In this document: positions 1-10,098 of the stretch, one piece after another
Layout: each line of letters starts with the position of its first letter
Numbering within the stretch: position 1 is the stretch's first letter
DNA from: Streptomyces davaonensis JCM 4913
GTDB taxonomy: Bacteria; Actinomycetota; Actinomycetes; Streptomycetales; Streptomycetaceae
DNA: 64,000 bases
Assembly (NCBI RefSeq): GCF_000349325.1
Contig: NC_020504.1
Location: forward strand, 8,846,326 to 8,910,325
Reading direction: 5' to 3'
Translations under genes and position numbers: made by a program
Notes under the pieces: generated by a model
The model's input: the letters and a program-made list of their open reading frames with translations, nothing else
Told to the model about the DNA's origin: nothing
Database searches by the model: none

Positions 1-476
1 ACCGCGTCGGCTTCGTGTTCCAGGCGTTCAACCTGGTGCCGACGCTCACCGTCGCGGAGAACATCACCCTGCCCCTGGACCTCGCGGGCCACCGGGGCGA
101 CCCGGAGTGGATCGACGCGCTCATCGACGTCGTCGGCCTGCGCGACCGGCTCCACCACCGTCCCGCCGAACTCTCCGGCGGCCAGCAGCAACGGGTAGCC
201 GTGGCCCGGGCCTTCGCCGGGCAGCCGGACGTCGTCTTCGCCGACGAACCGACCGGCAACCTCGACTCCCGCTCCGGCGAGGAGGTCCTCGGCCTGCTCG
301 GCCGCGCGGCGCGCGACACCGAGCGCACGGTCGTCATGGTCACCCACGACCCGGTGGCCGCCGCCCACGCCGACGAGGTCGTCTTCCTCGCCGACGGCCG
401 CCTGGTCGACCGTATGTCCGCGCCGACCGCCGACAAGGTCCTGGACCGCATGAAAGCCTTCGAGGTGCGCTCATGA
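1..476 (+). CDS. ABC transporter ATP-binding protein (LolD/MacB type), 5' end cut by window
   Basis: The reading frame is already open at base 3, so the start and the Walker A motif lie upstream of the window. Visible motifs are the Q-loop region VFQAFNLVP, the signature LSGGQQQRVAVARA, Walker B VVFADEPTGNLDS and the H-loop VMVTHDP. These are typical of the MacB/LolD/FtsE ATPase group, which pairs with FtsX-like permeases to drive lipoprotein, peptide or drug export or envelope remodelling. Its TGA stop overlaps the ATG of the next gene (ATGA), so the two are translationally coupled subunits of one transporter. The substrate cannot be told from sequence. Confidence 0.93.
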   Translation, partial: RVGFVFQAFNLVPTLTVAENITLPLDLAGHRGDPEWIDALIDVVGLRDRLHHRPAELSGGQQQRVAVARAFAGQPDVVFADEPTGNLDSRSGEEVLGLLGRAARDTERTVVMVTHDPVAAAHADEVVFLADGRLVDRMSAPTADKVLDRMKAFEVRS

Positions 477-3034
477 ACGCCTCCGTCCGCCTCAGCGCGT
501 CGTCCTTGCGTGCCCACAAGCGCCGCTTCACGGGCACGTTCGTCGCGGTCTTCCTCGGCGTGGCCTTCCTCGCCGGAACCCTCGTCATGGGCGACACCCT
601 GCGCGCCAACTTCGACACCATGTTCGGCAACGCGACCAGCGGCACCGACGCCGTCGTACGCAGCGCCGACGCCATCACCACACCGGGCGAGAGCGAGGGC
701 GTACGGGAACCGGTCGCCACCGCCCTGGCCGAGACCATCGAGGAGATCCCCGGCGTCGCCGCCGCCGAACCCAACATCGAGGGCGCCGGCCAACTCGTCG
801 GCCGCGACGGCGACCCCATCGGCGGCCAGGGCCCGCCCACCCTCGCCGGCAACTGGATCACCGACCCGGAGCTCAACTCCTACCAACTGGCCGAGGGCCG
901 CGCCCCGCAGAAGTCCGGCGAGGTCGTCGTCAACCGGGGCACCGCCGAACGCGGCGACCTGAAGCTCGGTGACCGGACCACCCTGCGCACCCCGGACCCG
1001 GTCGAGGTCACGATCGTCGGCCTGGCGACCTTCGGCGGCGAGAACGGCATGGCCCAGGTGACCTACACCGGCATGACCCGCGCCGACGCCGAGAAGTACC
1101 TCACCGCCCGCCCCGGCGAGGCGGCGACGATCCTGGTACGGGCAGGACCGGGCGTGAGCCAGCAGGAACTGGTGGACCGCCTGACCCCCACCCTCCCCCA
1201 GGGAGTCGAGGCCATCACGGGCCAGGAGTCGGCCGACGAGAACACCGAGATGATCTCCGGCCAGTTCCTGACCCTCTTCACCACCTTCCTCCTGGTCTTC
1301 TCCGGCGTAGCCCTCCTCGTGGCGACCTTCTCCATCCACAACACCTTCGCCATAGTCGTAGCCCAACGCACCCGCGAGAACGCCCTGTTGAGAGCCCTCG
1401 GCGCCTCCCGCCGCCAGGTGACGACCGCCACCCTCATCGAGGCGACGGCCGTGGCCGTCACCGCGTCCCTGGCGGGCCTGGCGGGCGGCATCGGCATCGC
1501 GGCCGGACTCCAAGCCCTTTTCCCGGCGATCGGATTCCCTTTCCCCGAGGGCGAGTTGGTGATCAGCGCCATCTCGATGACACTGCCGCTCACCGTCGGC
1601 GTGGCCGTCTGCCTGGGCTCCGCACTCCTGCCCGCGGTCCGCGCGGGCCGCACCGCCCCCTTGGCCGCACTGCGCGAGACGGCGGTCGACACCTCCGCAG
1701 CTTCCCGCGCCCGAGCGATCACCGGCCTGGCCCTCGCGGCCGGGGCGACAGCCGCCACCCTGACCGGAGTCCTCGTGACCCCGAACATCTGGCTGGCAGG
1801 CACGGGCGCGGCCCTGTCCCTCGCCGCGTTCATAGTCCTGGGCCCCGTTGCCTCCACCACAGCCATCCGCGTCCTCGGCAGTCCGCTCGCCCGCCTGCGC
1901 GGAGTCACCGGCGGCCTGGCCCGCCGCAACGCCCTGCGCACCCCGAAGCGAACGGCGGCCACCGCGAGCGCGCTGATGATCGGCGTGGCCGTGGTGTCCC
2001 TCTTCACCGTGTTCGGAGCCTCGCTCAAGGCCACCATGGACCAGACCGTCTCCCGCTCCTTCGCGGGCGACGTCGCCGTGAGCGCGCCCTCCTTCGGCGC
2101 GGGCGGCAGCGGCCTGAGTCCCCGCCTCGCCGACGCGGTCCAGCAACTGCCCGAGGTCGACACAGCGGTAGGACTGGGCAGGGGCGTCGCCGAGGTCGAC
2201 GGCAAGGGACGAGCACTGACCGTAACCGACCCCGCAGCCCTGCAACGCACCTTCGACCTGGGCGAAATCCGCGGCTCACTGCGCGCCCTGGGCACCGACG
2301 GCATAGCGATCACCGAGAACGAGGCGGAGAAGCAGCACCTCACCACCGGCGACAAGGCCGACCTGACCTTCACCGACGGACAGACGGAGACCTTCACGGT
2401 CCGAGCGGTGTACGACCAGTCCGAACTGGCCGGCGACTACGTCATCACCCGAGCCGCCTGGGCCCCGCACCGCACCCAGGACGCGGACACCCTGGTAGCG
2501 GTGACCTTCGCGAACGGAGTGAGCGCGGACGACGGCAAGGCAGCCGTGGAGAAGGCAGCCGCGGCCTACGGCAACCCGGAAGTCCAGACCCGCGACGAAT
2601 ACGCCCAGTCGGCAGCGGGCGCGATCGACATGATGCTGACCCTGGTCTACGCGCTGCTGGCCCTGGCAGTCCTGATCGCCCTGCTGGGCATAGCCAACAC
2701 CCTCACCCTGGCAACCCACGAACGCACCCGCGAACTCGGCCTGCTCCGGGCCGTCGGCCAGACCCGCGCCCAACTCCGGGCGATGGTCCGCTGGGAGTCG
2801 ATCCTGGTGGCGGCTTTCGGCACGACAGGCGGCCTGGCCCTGGGGGCGTTCCTGGGCTGGGTCCTGGTGGAGGCCTCGGACGGAGCGAGCGACAGCGCCT
2901 TCGCTTTCGCCGTACCCCCGCTCCAACTGCTCCTGGTGGCCTTGGTAGGCGTCACAGCGGGAGCCCTGGCAGGCCTACGCCCGGCAACTCGCGCAGCACG
3001 GCTGAACGTACTGCGAGCAATAGCCACCGAGTAG
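473..3034 (+). CDS. FtsX-like/MacB-type ABC transporter permease, 853 aa
   Basis: This is a membrane permease with duplicated architecture. An N-terminal membrane segment (about residues 20-40) precedes a large extracytoplasmic MacB-like domain. A first FtsX core follows near residues 265-330 and contains RTRENALLRALGASRRQV. A second extracytoplasmic domain leads to a second FtsX core near 715-850, with ERTRELGLLRAVGQTRAQL. The length of about 850 aa with two FtsX units is the usual actinobacterial form. The start is the ATG overlapping the stop of the ATPase gene, so the two form an operon. It probably exports a lipid, peptide or drug using the upstream ATPase; the substrate is unknown. Confidence 0.92.
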   Translation: MNASVRLSASSLRAHKRRFTGTFVAVFLGVAFLAGTLVMGDTLRANFDTMFGNATSGTDAVVRSADAITTPGESEGVREPVATALAETIEEIPGVAAAEPNIEGAGQLVGRDGDPIGGQGPPTLAGNWITDPELNSYQLAEGRAPQKSGEVVVNRGTAERGDLKLGDRTTLRTPDPVEVTIVGLATFGGENGMAQVTYTGMTRADAEKYLTARPGEAATILVRAGPGVSQQELVDRLTPTLPQGVEAITGQESADENTEMISGQFLTLFTTFLLVFSGVALLVATFSIHNTFAIVVAQRTRENALLRALGASRRQVTTATLIEATAVAVTASLAGLAGGIGIAAGLQALFPAIGFPFPEGELVISAISMTLPLTVGVAVCLGSALLPAVRAGRTAPLAALRETAVDTSAASRARAITGLALAAGATAATLTGVLVTPNIWLAGTGAALSLAAFIVLGPVASTTAIRVLGSPLARLRGVTGGLARRNALRTPKRTAATASALMIGVAVVSLFTVFGASLKATMDQTVSRSFAGDVAVSAPSFGAGGSGLSPRLADAVQQLPEVDTAVGLGRGVAEVDGKGRALTVTDPAALQRTFDLGEIRGSLRALGTDGIAITENEAEKQHLTTGDKADLTFTDGQTETFTVRAVYDQSELAGDYVITRAAWAPHRTQDADTLVAVTFANGVSADDGKAAVEKAAAAYGNPEVQTRDEYAQSAAGAIDMMLTLVYALLALAVLIALLGIANTLTLATHERTRELGLLRAVGQTRAQLRAMVRWESILVAAFGTTGGLALGAFLGWVLVEASDGASDSAFAFAVPPLQLLLVALVGVTAGALAGLRPATRAARLNVLRAIATE

Positions 3035-3118
3035 AGGCCAAGAGGCCAACCAACAGAGCTGCAACCCCGGCCACCGACCCAGAGTTACTGCCGACGCGTT
3101 AGAACTCTCACCGCCCGA

Positions 3119-3676
3119 TCAGCCGACAACGGCCGACCGGGCGGGAGCATGCTCGGGCCGACGCAGGTCGACACGCGGCCCGACATCCGTGATCGGCCCG
3201 ATGTCCGCGAACCGATGGGTGGGCTTGTCCACCACCGCTCGCCGAGGCGGACGCCCCGCCCCGCGCGCCGCCGTCGGCGTAGGCAGCGAGAACCACACGA
3301 CCTTCCCCGACTCCCCGTCCGGCCGTACGCCCCAGCTCTCGCTGACCGCGGCGACCATCGCCAGGCCCCGGCCGCCCGTGGCGAGGGGTGCGACGTCCTC
3401 GATGTCCTCCACGACCGGCAGACGCGGGTCGTGGTCGCGCACGGAGACGGTGAGCCGGTCGAGCAGCAGCTCGATCTCCACGGTGCACGTCTTGTCGGGC
3501 TGTGCGTGCTGGTGGACGTTGGTCAACAACTCCGTCACACCGAGCGCCGCCCGGTCTATCAAGGGATCAAGATGCCAGTAGCGCAACTGCGCAGATACGA
3601 TTCTGCGGACCTGGCCGATCCGCGACGGCAGGGCTTGGAGCTCCACCGTGCAGTGCCTGCTTGGGTGACTGATCAC
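3119..3676 (-). CDS. ATP-binding protein of the RsbW/anti-sigma factor kinase family (HATPase_c_2)
   Basis: A protein of about 185 aa with a GHKL fold. The N-box is ALGVTELLTNVHQHA, an acidic G1-type stretch DHDPRLP follows, and the G2 box is GGRGLAMVAA. Such stand-alone ATPases are numerous in Streptomyces and usually act as anti-sigma factors or Ser kinases of STAS anti-anti-sigma proteins. The GTG at 3676 was chosen because GGGGAG lies about 8 bases upstream and homology-like sequence (VISHPSRHCTVELQALP) begins there; the frame stays open up to 3850. The last 50 residues are Arg/Pro-rich and probably disordered. No partner sigma factor is encoded next to it. Confidence 0.82.
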   Translation of the reverse strand: MISHPSRHCTVELQALPSRIGQVRRIVSAQLRYWHLDPLIDRAALGVTELLTNVHQHAQPDKTCTVEIELLLDRLTVSVRDHDPRLPVVEDIEDVAPLATGGRGLAMVAAVSESWGVRPDGESGKVVWFSLPTPTAARGAGRPPRRAVVDKPTHRFADIGPITDVGPRVDLRRPEHAPARSAVVG

Positions 3677-3871
3677 GGCTGCGACTCCCCGACTTGAGGT
3701 CCGGAAGAACACGGGATTCGGATCGATCCAGCAGGGAGTCCGCGTACAACGGCCGCCTGCTGACATGACCGGCGGCTGGTTCGCAGCGTTATCGCCGGTA
3801 AACCCTGAGTGACGTGAGACCAGAGTGACGCAGGGGGTGCGGTACCGCAACTCGCCGTACCCGAGAGCCTC

Positions 3872-4195
3872 TCAGCCCTTGCGCCCCGCCGCCTTCCGAA
3901 CCGCCTCGATGAACCGCCGTGCCGCGGGCGGGCCGGGCTCACCCGGCGCCGGGTCGTGGTCGCCCAGTGTCAGCAGGTACCGCTTGCCGTTGAGGTCCGC
4001 GAGCGCCCGGTCCTCCGGGGCGAACCAGGGCCGGGACGCGCGGACCGCCTGCACCGGCGCGCTGTCGATCTCGGTGCCGTAGCTGGTGAGCAACTCAAGC
4101 CGGCCGTCGTTGATACGGACCTGTCCGGCCCGGGTGAGCGAGCGCAGCCGCTTCCCGATCCGCACGCCCATGGCCGTGAACTCCGGCTCCGCCAT
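3872..4195 (-). CDS. conserved hypothetical protein, 107 aa
   Basis: A small soluble protein starting MAEPEFTAMGVRIGKRLRSL. The ATG at 4195 follows a clear AAGGGGGCGG ribosome binding site. The sequence is compact, mixed alpha/beta in character, without Cys pairs, membrane segments or a signal peptide, and ends in a basic helix (RRFIEAVRKAAGRKG). I do not recognise a functional family. It is divergent from the PLP-enzyme gene at 4542, with a 346-base gap between the two starts. The coding assignment rests on codon structure and the ribosome binding site. Confidence 0.7.
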   Translation of the reverse strand: MAEPEFTAMGVRIGKRLRSLTRAGQVRINDGRLELLTSYGTEIDSAPVQAVRASRPWFAPEDRALADLNGKRYLLTLGDHDPAPGEPGPPAARRFIEAVRKAAGRKG

Positions 4196-4541
4196 GCCGC
4201 TCCGCCCCCTTGTGCGTGTCGGTCTGCCGGACCGTAGGGCCTGCGTGGGCGAGGTCCGGCTCGTGTCGTGATCCAGTGTGCGCCTTCGGTGCAGTCTGCC
4301 CGCACCCGGCGTCGAGCACCAGTGCGTACGTCGAGGTGGCCGCCCAGGCCGGAGCACTCGTCCGAATGCGCCCCCACCTCGTCCCTCACCCCGCCTCCCG
4401 CCTCGCCCCGACCCTGTCCCCAGGGTGGCCTTTGGGGCGCTCAAAGATGTGTTTATGCAGGTGAGAAGCGTGCGGAAGGTGTCTATGATCGGGGCGTCGG
4501 CCGCGCCGGACACCCTCGGCGCGCAGCGTAAGGAGCCCGCC
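4196..4541. other. gene-free divergent intergenic region
   Basis: These 346 bases separate the divergent starts at 4195 and 4542. The stretch 4430-4500 is locally AT-richer and contains a good -10 element (see 4484-4489). I see no convincing RNA gene or riboswitch. Confidence 0.6.
4484..4489 (+). promoter_or_regulatory. candidate -10 element TATGAT for the PLP-enzyme gene
   Basis: TATGAT is a near-consensus vegetative -10 hexamer, 53 bases before the GTG at 4542. No strong -35 is visible at 17-18 bp spacing. Its position overlaps an alternative in-frame ATG at 4485, which argues for the downstream start. Confidence 0.4.
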
Positions 4542-5666
4542 GTGAGCACCCCCCACCTGACCCGGACCGGCGAAACCCTCGATGTCGACCACACCGACGT
4601 CGCGTATCGGAGCTGGCTGAAAGAAGCCGTCCGTAAAGTGCAGGCCGACGCGAACCGTTCGGCCGACACGCATCTGCTGCGCTTCCCGCTGCCGGAGAAG
4701 TGGGGCATCGACCTGTACCTGAAGGACGAGTCGACGCATCCGACCGGCAGCCTCAAGCACCGCCTGGCCCGCTCGCTCTTCCTCTACGGCCTGTGCAATG
4801 GCTGGATCCGGCCGGGCCGCCCGGTGATCGAGGCGTCCAGCGGTTCGACGGCGGTCTCCGAGGCGTACTTCGCGAAGCTGATCGGCGTGCCCTTCATCGC
4901 CGTCATGCCCCGCGCGACGAGCGCCGAGAAGTGCCGACTGATCGAGTTCCATGGCGGGCGGTCCCACTTCGTGGACGACTCGCGCACCATGTACGAGGAG
5001 TCCGCACGTCTCGCGGTGGAGACCGGCGGCCACTACATGGACCAGTTCACGTACGCGGAACGGGCCACGGACTGGCGCGGCAACAACAACATCGCTGAAT
5101 CCATCTTCCGTCAGCTGGAGTTGGAGCGTTATCCGGAGCCCGCGTGGATCGTCGCCACGGCCGGCACCGGAGGCACCTCCGCGACCATCGCGCGGTACGT
5201 CCACTACACGCAGCACGACACCCGGATCTGTGTCGCCGATCCGGAGAACTCCTGTTTCTTCGAGGGCTGGACCACCGGCGATCCGGACGTCACCTGCGAC
5301 TGCGGCTCGCGTATCGAGGGCATCGGGCGGCCCCGGATGGAACCGAGCTTCGTGCCCGGCGCGATCGACCGCATGATGAAGGTGCCGGACGCGGCGAGTG
5401 TCGCTGCCGTGCGGGCGCTGGAGAAGGCCATCGGCCGCAAGGCGGGCGGCTCCACCGGCACCGGCCTGTGGAGCTCGCTGAAGATCGTCGCCGAGATGGT
5501 GGCCGAGGGCCGCCAGGGCAGTGTGGTCACCCTGCTGTGCGACCCGGGCGACCGCTACCTGGACAAGTACTACTCCGACGCCTGGCTCGCCGAACAGGGC
5601 CTGGACATCCAGCCGTACACGGAGGCCATCGAGTCGCTGCTGAAGACGGGCGTCTGGCCGTCCTGA
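4542..5666 (+). CDS. PLP-dependent cysteine synthase-family protein (likely L-cysteine desulfhydrase/lyase type)
   Basis: A 374-aa fold-type II PLP enzyme. K72 in [10 protein letters not shown] is the expected Schiff-base lysine. [17 protein letters not shown] is the substrate/anion-binding loop and [15 protein letters not shown] is the glycine-rich phosphate loop. Unlike CysK, it carries an N-terminal extension and a Cys pair ([12 protein letters not shown]), as in the actinobacterial group annotated as PLP-dependent cysteine synthase family or cysteine desulfhydrase. The likely chemistry is beta-elimination or replacement on Cys/Ser. The GTG at 4542 is preceded by AAGGAG. No sulfate-assimilation genes are adjacent, so the physiological role stays open. 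Confidence 0.85.
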   Translation: MSTPHLTRTGETLDVDHTDVAYRSWLKEAVRKVQADANRSADTHLLRFPLPEKWGIDLYLKDESTHPTGSLKHRLARSLFLYGLCNGWIRPGRPVIEASSGSTAVSEAYFAKLIGVPFIAVMPRATSAEKCRLIEFHGGRSHFVDDSRTMYEESARLAVETGGHYMDQFTYAERATDWRGNNNIAESIFRQLELERYPEPAWIVATAGTGGTSATIARYVHYTQHDTRICVADPENSCFFEGWTTGDPDVTCDCGSRIEGIGRPRMEPSFVPGAIDRMMKVPDAASVAAVRALEKAIGRKAGGSTGTGLWSSLKIVAEMVAEGRQGSVVTLLCDPGDRYLDKYYSDAWLAEQGLDIQPYTEAIESLLKTGVWPS

Positions 5667-5691
5667 GCCGGCACCCCGCAACCGGCCTCGC

Positions 5692-6168
5692 TCAGCGCGC
5701 CGCCAGCCGCCGGTCCAAGGCGGTGACCGCGTCCCGGAAGGACCGCCCGAGCCCGGGCCGTGCCGCCTTCAGCAGCATCCGGAAGGGCGCCGGGCCGTCC
5801 GCCGCGAACGTCCACCGGACGAGCGTGCCCGTCCCGGCCGGGGCCAGCCGCCACTCCTCGACCAGGGCCCGCACGCCGGGCACGTTGGTCGCGTCCACGC
5901 GGTAGGCGTACACCTCGGGCCGCTCCGACACGACGACGCTCTCCTCGAAGCGGACGCCGCCGCGCAGGTGGATCCGGCGTCCCGGCCGAGGCTCCTCGAC
6001 CGGCTCGGCGCGCGTCACCGCGGCGAACCACTGGGTCCAGCCGGGCACATCCTCGGCGAGGGCGTGGAAGACGGCGTCGGGCGCGGCGGAGAGCTCGCGT
6101 GCGAAGACCAGTCGTACCGGAGCGGTCTCGACGAAGTCGAGCCCTTCGTGCCGCAGTCGGCGGAGCAT
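5692..6168 (-). CDS. SRPBCC (START/polyketide cyclase-like) family protein, 158 aa
   Basis: The protein begins MLRRLRHEGLDFVETAPVRL after an AGGAGG ribosome binding site. The pattern is that of the SRPBCC hydrophobic-cavity fold, with VFARELSAAPDAVFHALAED near the start, a central GWTQWFAAVTRAE and a C-terminal helix. Most stand-alone members bind lipids or small hydrophobic molecules, and their ligands are generally unknown. It lies just downstream of, and in the same direction as, the DeoR regulator (53-base gap), so the two may be co-transcribed. It converges on the PLP-enzyme gene. Confidence 0.82.
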   Translation of the reverse strand: MLRRLRHEGLDFVETAPVRLVFARELSAAPDAVFHALAEDVPGWTQWFAAVTRAEPVEEPRPGRRIHLRGGVRFEESVVVSERPEVYAYRVDATNVPGVRALVEEWRLAPAGTGTLVRWTFAADGPAPFRMLLKAARPGLGRSFRDAVTALDRRLAAR

Positions 6169-6220
6169 GGTCGCAACCTCCTTGGCAAGGGCCGGAAGCG
6201 CCACCCTAGTTGACGTCGCG

Positions 6221-7051
6221 TCAGCTGTCTGCGGCGTCCTCGGGCTCGCCCGCGACGACCAGCCGCCGCAGTTGCTCCGACACCTGCGCACGGGCCTCGG
6301 CCGGGAGCCCGCGGTCCGTCACCAGCGTGTCGACCTGGTGCAGCGCCGCGAACGAACTCAGCCCCACCACACCCCACTTGGTGTGGTCGGCGATCACCAC
6401 GACCCGGCGCGCCGACTGCACCAGCCGACGGTTGGTCTCCGCCTCGGCGAGGTTCGGCGTGGACAGGCCGGCCTCCAGCGATATCCCGTGCACGCCGAGG
6501 AAGAGGACGTCGAAGTGGAGTGCCGCGATGGCCTGGTCGGCGACCGGTCCGACGAGCGAGTCGGACGGGGTGCGCACCCCGCCGGTCAGCACGACCGTGG
6601 CCGCGCCCTGCCGGGGGCCGGAGGTGCGCTGCGCGACATGGAAGACATCGGCCACCCGCACCGAGTTGGTGACGACGGTCAGATCGGCCACGTCCACCAG
6701 TTGATGCGCCAGCGCGTACGTCGTCGTACCGCCCGACAGCGCGATGGCCGCGCCCGGCGCCACCAACTGCGCCGCGGCCCGCGCGATGTCCTCCTTGGCC
6801 GTCAGTTCCAGGCCCGACTTGGCCTCGAAACCGGGCTCATGGGTGCTCGCCTCGACCACCGGGACGGCGCCGCCGTGCACCTTCTCCAGCACGCCCTGCC
6901 GGGCCAGCGCGTCGAGATCACGGCGCACGGTCATGTCCGACACGCCGAGCTTGCGGGTGAGCTCGTTGACCCGGACCCCGCCGCGCCGCCGGACCTCGTC
7001 CAGGATCAGGGCGCGTCGCTGCTCCGCGAGGAGGTTCTGATTCTCACTCAC
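6221..7051 (-). CDS. DeoR/GlpR-family transcriptional regulator
   Basis: A 276-aa regulator. The N-terminal winged helix-turn-helix (about residues 10-60) includes EQRRALILDEVRRRGGVRV and LGVSDMTVRRDLDAL, the DeoR DNA-binding signature. The remainder is a sugar-phosphate-binding DeoRC domain with LSGGTTTYALAHQL and the typical VLTGG and FLGVHGIS segments. DeoR proteins normally repress sugar-catabolism genes and are released by phosphorylated sugars. The GTG at 7051 is preceded by AGGAACCGGAG. No sugar-catabolic operon is adjacent, so the target is unclear. Confidence 0.9.
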   Translation of the reverse strand: MSENQNLLAEQRRALILDEVRRRGGVRVNELTRKLGVSDMTVRRDLDALARQGVLEKVHGGAVPVVEASTHEPGFEAKSGLELTAKEDIARAAAQLVAPGAAIALSGGTTTYALAHQLVDVADLTVVTNSVRVADVFHVAQRTSGPRQGAATVVLTGGVRTPSDSLVGPVADQAIAALHFDVLFLGVHGISLEAGLSTPNLAEAETNRRLVQSARRVVVIADHTKWGVVGLSSFAALHQVDTLVTDRGLPAEARAQVSEQLRRLVVAGEPEDAADS

Positions 7052-7354
7052 GTACGCTCCGGTTCCTTTCGCCTCAAGCCGTCTGCCAAGCCGTCCCGCC
7101 CGCCCCGCACACCCGCTCCGACAAGGAAATTCTCCTGGTTCGGGTGCGCGGACGTCCCATCCTCGCACGCCGTGCCACGGCACGCGCCACCGACCGGCAC
7201 GACGCGCGCATGTCACCCTCGCATCATCCGTCCCCCGTAAGTCACCCGGATCGGGGAGATTCCGTGACGAGGGGTGTGAGCCGCCCGTTCAGCGGCGATC
7301 CTGGTGCCCGCACGGACACAAGCCGACGGCTCGTCACGGGGGAAGTGCGAAACA
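7052..7354. other. gene-free intergenic region
   Basis: These 303 bases lie between the divergent DeoR and membrane-hydrolase genes. They presumably hold both promoters, but no clear hexamers, hairpin or RNA gene stand out. Confidence 0.5.
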
Positions 7355-9685
7355 GTGGAGCGCGCGCCAGAACGTGCCACGGCCGCCGAGCGGCGGCCCG
7401 GGGAAGCGGACATCGCCCTGGAACTCCTGGTCCACGGCGTGGGCGGAACGACGCCCGAGGACATGCTCGGCGATCCCCGCACCGAGCGGATCACCGGTGA
7501 CGACACCGCGGCGGTCTTCCGGCGCACGGACGATGTCGACGCCGAGTCCCGCCCGGACGACTACCGCGACCGGCCGGTCCCGGAGGCGTACGTCTGGTGC
7601 AACCTCACCTCCGGCAACGGCGCCCGCGCGCTGTGGCTGTTGCTGCTGCCGTTCATGGTGGTCAACCTCGCCCACTGGATGCGCCCCAGTGCCCGCGGCC
7701 GGGTCCGCGCGGTCCGCCTGTACGGCCTGCTCGTCCGGCTCGCCGGACTCTCCCTGACGGTCCTGCTCGTCGCCGCCGCGTGCGAGGTCGCCCTCGACCT
7801 CACCGCCTGGCAGTGCGCGGGCACGCGCGTGTGCGCCGAGCGGCACTCCTGGCTGGGCTTTCTGTCGCCCGAGGTGTCGGACAACGGCTGGTGGAGCCCG
7901 CCCGGCCGCCGCCTCGCCCTCGCCGCCCTGGTGCCCCTCGCCCTCACCGGACTGCTCTGGTACCTCTCCCACCGTACGTGGAGCGCGTACGAGTCCCAGG
8001 AGCCCCGCGTCCACGGGCGGCGGCTCGACGAGGAGACCGACCGCACCGCCCTCGGCCGCCCCGGCTTCTGGTACGGCCGCCGTCTGGTCGCCCGGCTGCG
8101 CGCCGCGCACACCGCGGCGGGCCTGCTGACGGTCGCTGCCGCGGTGGGCCTGCCCGCGGCCCGCTTCGACCACCGCTCCGGCGGCCCCACCGTCCTCGAC
8201 GCGCTCGGCCGCCTCCTGGAAGCGTCCCTCCTGGCCGCGACGGCCGAGGTGATCTGGGTGGTCTGCCGCCGGGGCCGCAGCGAGAACCGTATCGACCAGC
8301 ACCTCGACGACCATCTGGTACGCCGTCTGCCGCTCGGCTGTCTCGTCCTGCTGGCCCTCACCCTCGGCTACGCCGCCTGGGCGCGCCCGGAGTGGGTGTC
8401 GAGCGGCCGGCTCCCCGGCGACGCCACCTTCGGCGCCCTCGCCTTCGTCCAGGGTCTGCTCGTCATCGTCCTCGGCGTGATCGCCCACACCCTGCACCGC
8501 ACCCACCCCGACCGACGGGCCGCGATGCGGGGCCTCGGCGGGCCCGCCGTCGCGATGCTGGCCTGCGCCCTCGGCGGAGTGATGTCGGGCGGTGTCGCGC
8601 AGCGCGTCGCCGACTGGCTCGACGGCACCCACGTGGTGATCCCCGGCCCGCCGGTCCTGCTCACCTGGCAGGCGTCCGTGATCCCGCCCCTGCTGCTGCT
8701 CGTCCTCCTGCTGTGCGGCGGCCTCGGCCGGCGGACCTGGCGCCTGGCGCGTGCCGAACGGGCCGCCGTGGAGCGCGACTACCGGGGCGAGCCGCAGGAC
8801 AGCACGCGCAGCCGCCGTATCGCCCGCACCCGTGCGATGGCCACCCTCACCGACCGGGGACCGCTGCTCGTCGCGGTCGTCTCCACCACGACCTTGTTCC
8901 TCGGGGCGGGAGCGCTGGTGGGTGCACTGGTCACCGACAAGACACCGGCCGCGGCCACCGAACCGGCGCACGCCTTCGTCCAGGGCGCCGCCGAGACCGC
9001 GCAGGCCCTGGGCTCCTGGCTGATCGGCCTCGGCTTCATACTGTTCGTCACCTGGGGCCGACGCGCCTACAAGGACGCCTCCGCCCGCCGCACCATCGGC
9101 ATCCTCTGGGACGTCGGCACCTTCTGGCCACGCGCCGCCCATCCCTTCGCCCCGCCCTGCTACGCCGAGCGCGCGGTGCCCGACCTGACCTGGCGGATGG
9201 CCACCTGGACCGAGACCACCGGCGGACGGCTCGTCCTGTCCGGCCACTCCCAGGGCAGCGTCCTCGCCGCGGCCGCCGCCTGGCAGCTGAAGCCGTCCGT
9301 CCGCAAACGCGTCGCCCTGCTGACCTACGGCTCCCCACTGGAGCGCCTCTACGGCCGATGGTTCCCGGCCCACTTCGGCCCGGCCGCGCTCAGCGCCCTG
9401 CACCACGAGGTGGACTGCTGGCGCAATCTGCACCGGCCCACCGACCCCATCGGCGGCCCGGTGCTGCTCCCCGGCGAGTGCGGCCCCGAAGTGGACCGCG
9501 ACGCCCTGAAGGACCCCCTGGCCTACGGGCGCACCGAAGCGCACCCCCTGCCCGCGCCGATCCTCGGCCACTCCGACTACCAGGCGGACCCCGCCTTCGC
9601 CGAGGAACGCGAACGCCTCCTGGCCCGGCTGCGCGCTACATCGATCCCGACAGCACGGACAGAACGTTCCCCGCGGGATCCTTGA
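7355..9685 (+). CDS. large multi-spanning membrane protein with alpha/beta-hydrolase (lipase-like) parts
   Basis: A 776-aa protein. The N-terminal segment [20 protein letters not shown] resembles the first strand and oxyanion loop of a hydrolase. Several hydrophobic helices follow at about residues 90-200, 250-290, 320-430 and 500-580. Near residue 625 is the nucleophile elbow [16 protein letters not shown]. The HGVGG and GHSQG elements therefore lie on either side of the membrane region, an arrangement seen in uncharacterised Streptomyces integral membrane proteins. The GTG at 7355 has GGGGGAAG about 9 bases upstream. Activity is untested and may be esterase or lipase. The 3' end overlaps the convergent VOC gene by 50 bases. 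Confidence 0.75.
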   Translation: MERAPERATAAERRPGEADIALELLVHGVGGTTPEDMLGDPRTERITGDDTAAVFRRTDDVDAESRPDDYRDRPVPEAYVWCNLTSGNGARALWLLLLPFMVVNLAHWMRPSARGRVRAVRLYGLLVRLAGLSLTVLLVAAACEVALDLTAWQCAGTRVCAERHSWLGFLSPEVSDNGWWSPPGRRLALAALVPLALTGLLWYLSHRTWSAYESQEPRVHGRRLDEETDRTALGRPGFWYGRRLVARLRAAHTAAGLLTVAAAVGLPAARFDHRSGGPTVLDALGRLLEASLLAATAEVIWVVCRRGRSENRIDQHLDDHLVRRLPLGCLVLLALTLGYAAWARPEWVSSGRLPGDATFGALAFVQGLLVIVLGVIAHTLHRTHPDRRAAMRGLGGPAVAMLACALGGVMSGGVAQRVADWLDGTHVVIPGPPVLLTWQASVIPPLLLLVLLLCGGLGRRTWRLARAERAAVERDYRGEPQDSTRSRRIARTRAMATLTDRGPLLVAVVSTTTLFLGAGALVGALVTDKTPAAATEPAHAFVQGAAETAQALGSWLIGLGFILFVTWGRRAYKDASARRTIGILWDVGTFWPRAAHPFAPPCYAERAVPDLTWRMATWTETTGGRLVLSGHSQGSVLAAAAAWQLKPSVRKRVALLTYGSPLERLYGRWFPAHFGPAALSALHHEVDCWRNLHRPTDPIGGPVLLPGECGPEVDRDALKDPLAYGRTEAHPLPAPILGHSDYQADPAFAEERERLLARLRATSIPTARTERSPRDP

Positions 9686-10028
9686 ACCAGGCGATGTCAG
9701 GCCCCTGCATCTGGTCCTGACCGGCGCCGCGGGCGATGTTCTTCTCGTCCTGCCCGAAACCCTCGTACTTCTCGAACGTCACTCCGCGTGCTACCAGCTC
9801 GGTGACGGCCTTGTCGATGTCGTCCACGGGGAAGTTGAGGATCGTGAACGAGGCCGGTGTGTGGTTGTCCTTCGGGTACACGAACACGTCGGTGTCCCCG
9901 CCGAGGTGCAGGGTCAGCATGCCGTGCGCCTCGGACACCCGGATGCCGAGGGTGGTGCCGTAGAACTCCTTGGCCCTGCCGATGTCGTCCACCGAGAAGC
10001 CGCTGAATGCCTTGCTCTCTCCCAGCAT
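9636..10028 (-). CDS. VOC-family (glyoxalase/bleomycin resistance-like) protein, 130 aa
   Basis: A single-module vicinal oxygen chelate protein. Two beta-alpha-beta-beta-beta halves are visible, one starting [18 protein letters not shown] and the second [19 protein letters not shown] and ending in [13 protein letters not shown]. The C-terminal DPAGN-L pattern is characteristic of the superfamily. Members include glyoxalases, extradiol dioxygenases and antibiotic-binding resistance proteins; nothing here selects among them. It starts with ATG at 10028. Its last 50 bases are antisense to the end of the membrane hydrolase. Confidence 0.88.
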   Translation of the reverse strand: MLGESKAFSGFSVDDIGRAKEFYGTTLGIRVSEAHGMLTLHLGGDTDVFVYPKDNHTPASFTILNFPVDDIDKAVTELVARGVTFEKYEGFGQDEKNIARGAGQDQMQGPDIAWFKDPAGNVLSVLSGSM

Positions 10029-10098
10029 GACCGTCGCCTTTCCGCGTGCGCGCTCTGCGTCACGTCGTCACGGCAGCCATGCTCCCCGGCTCACGCGG

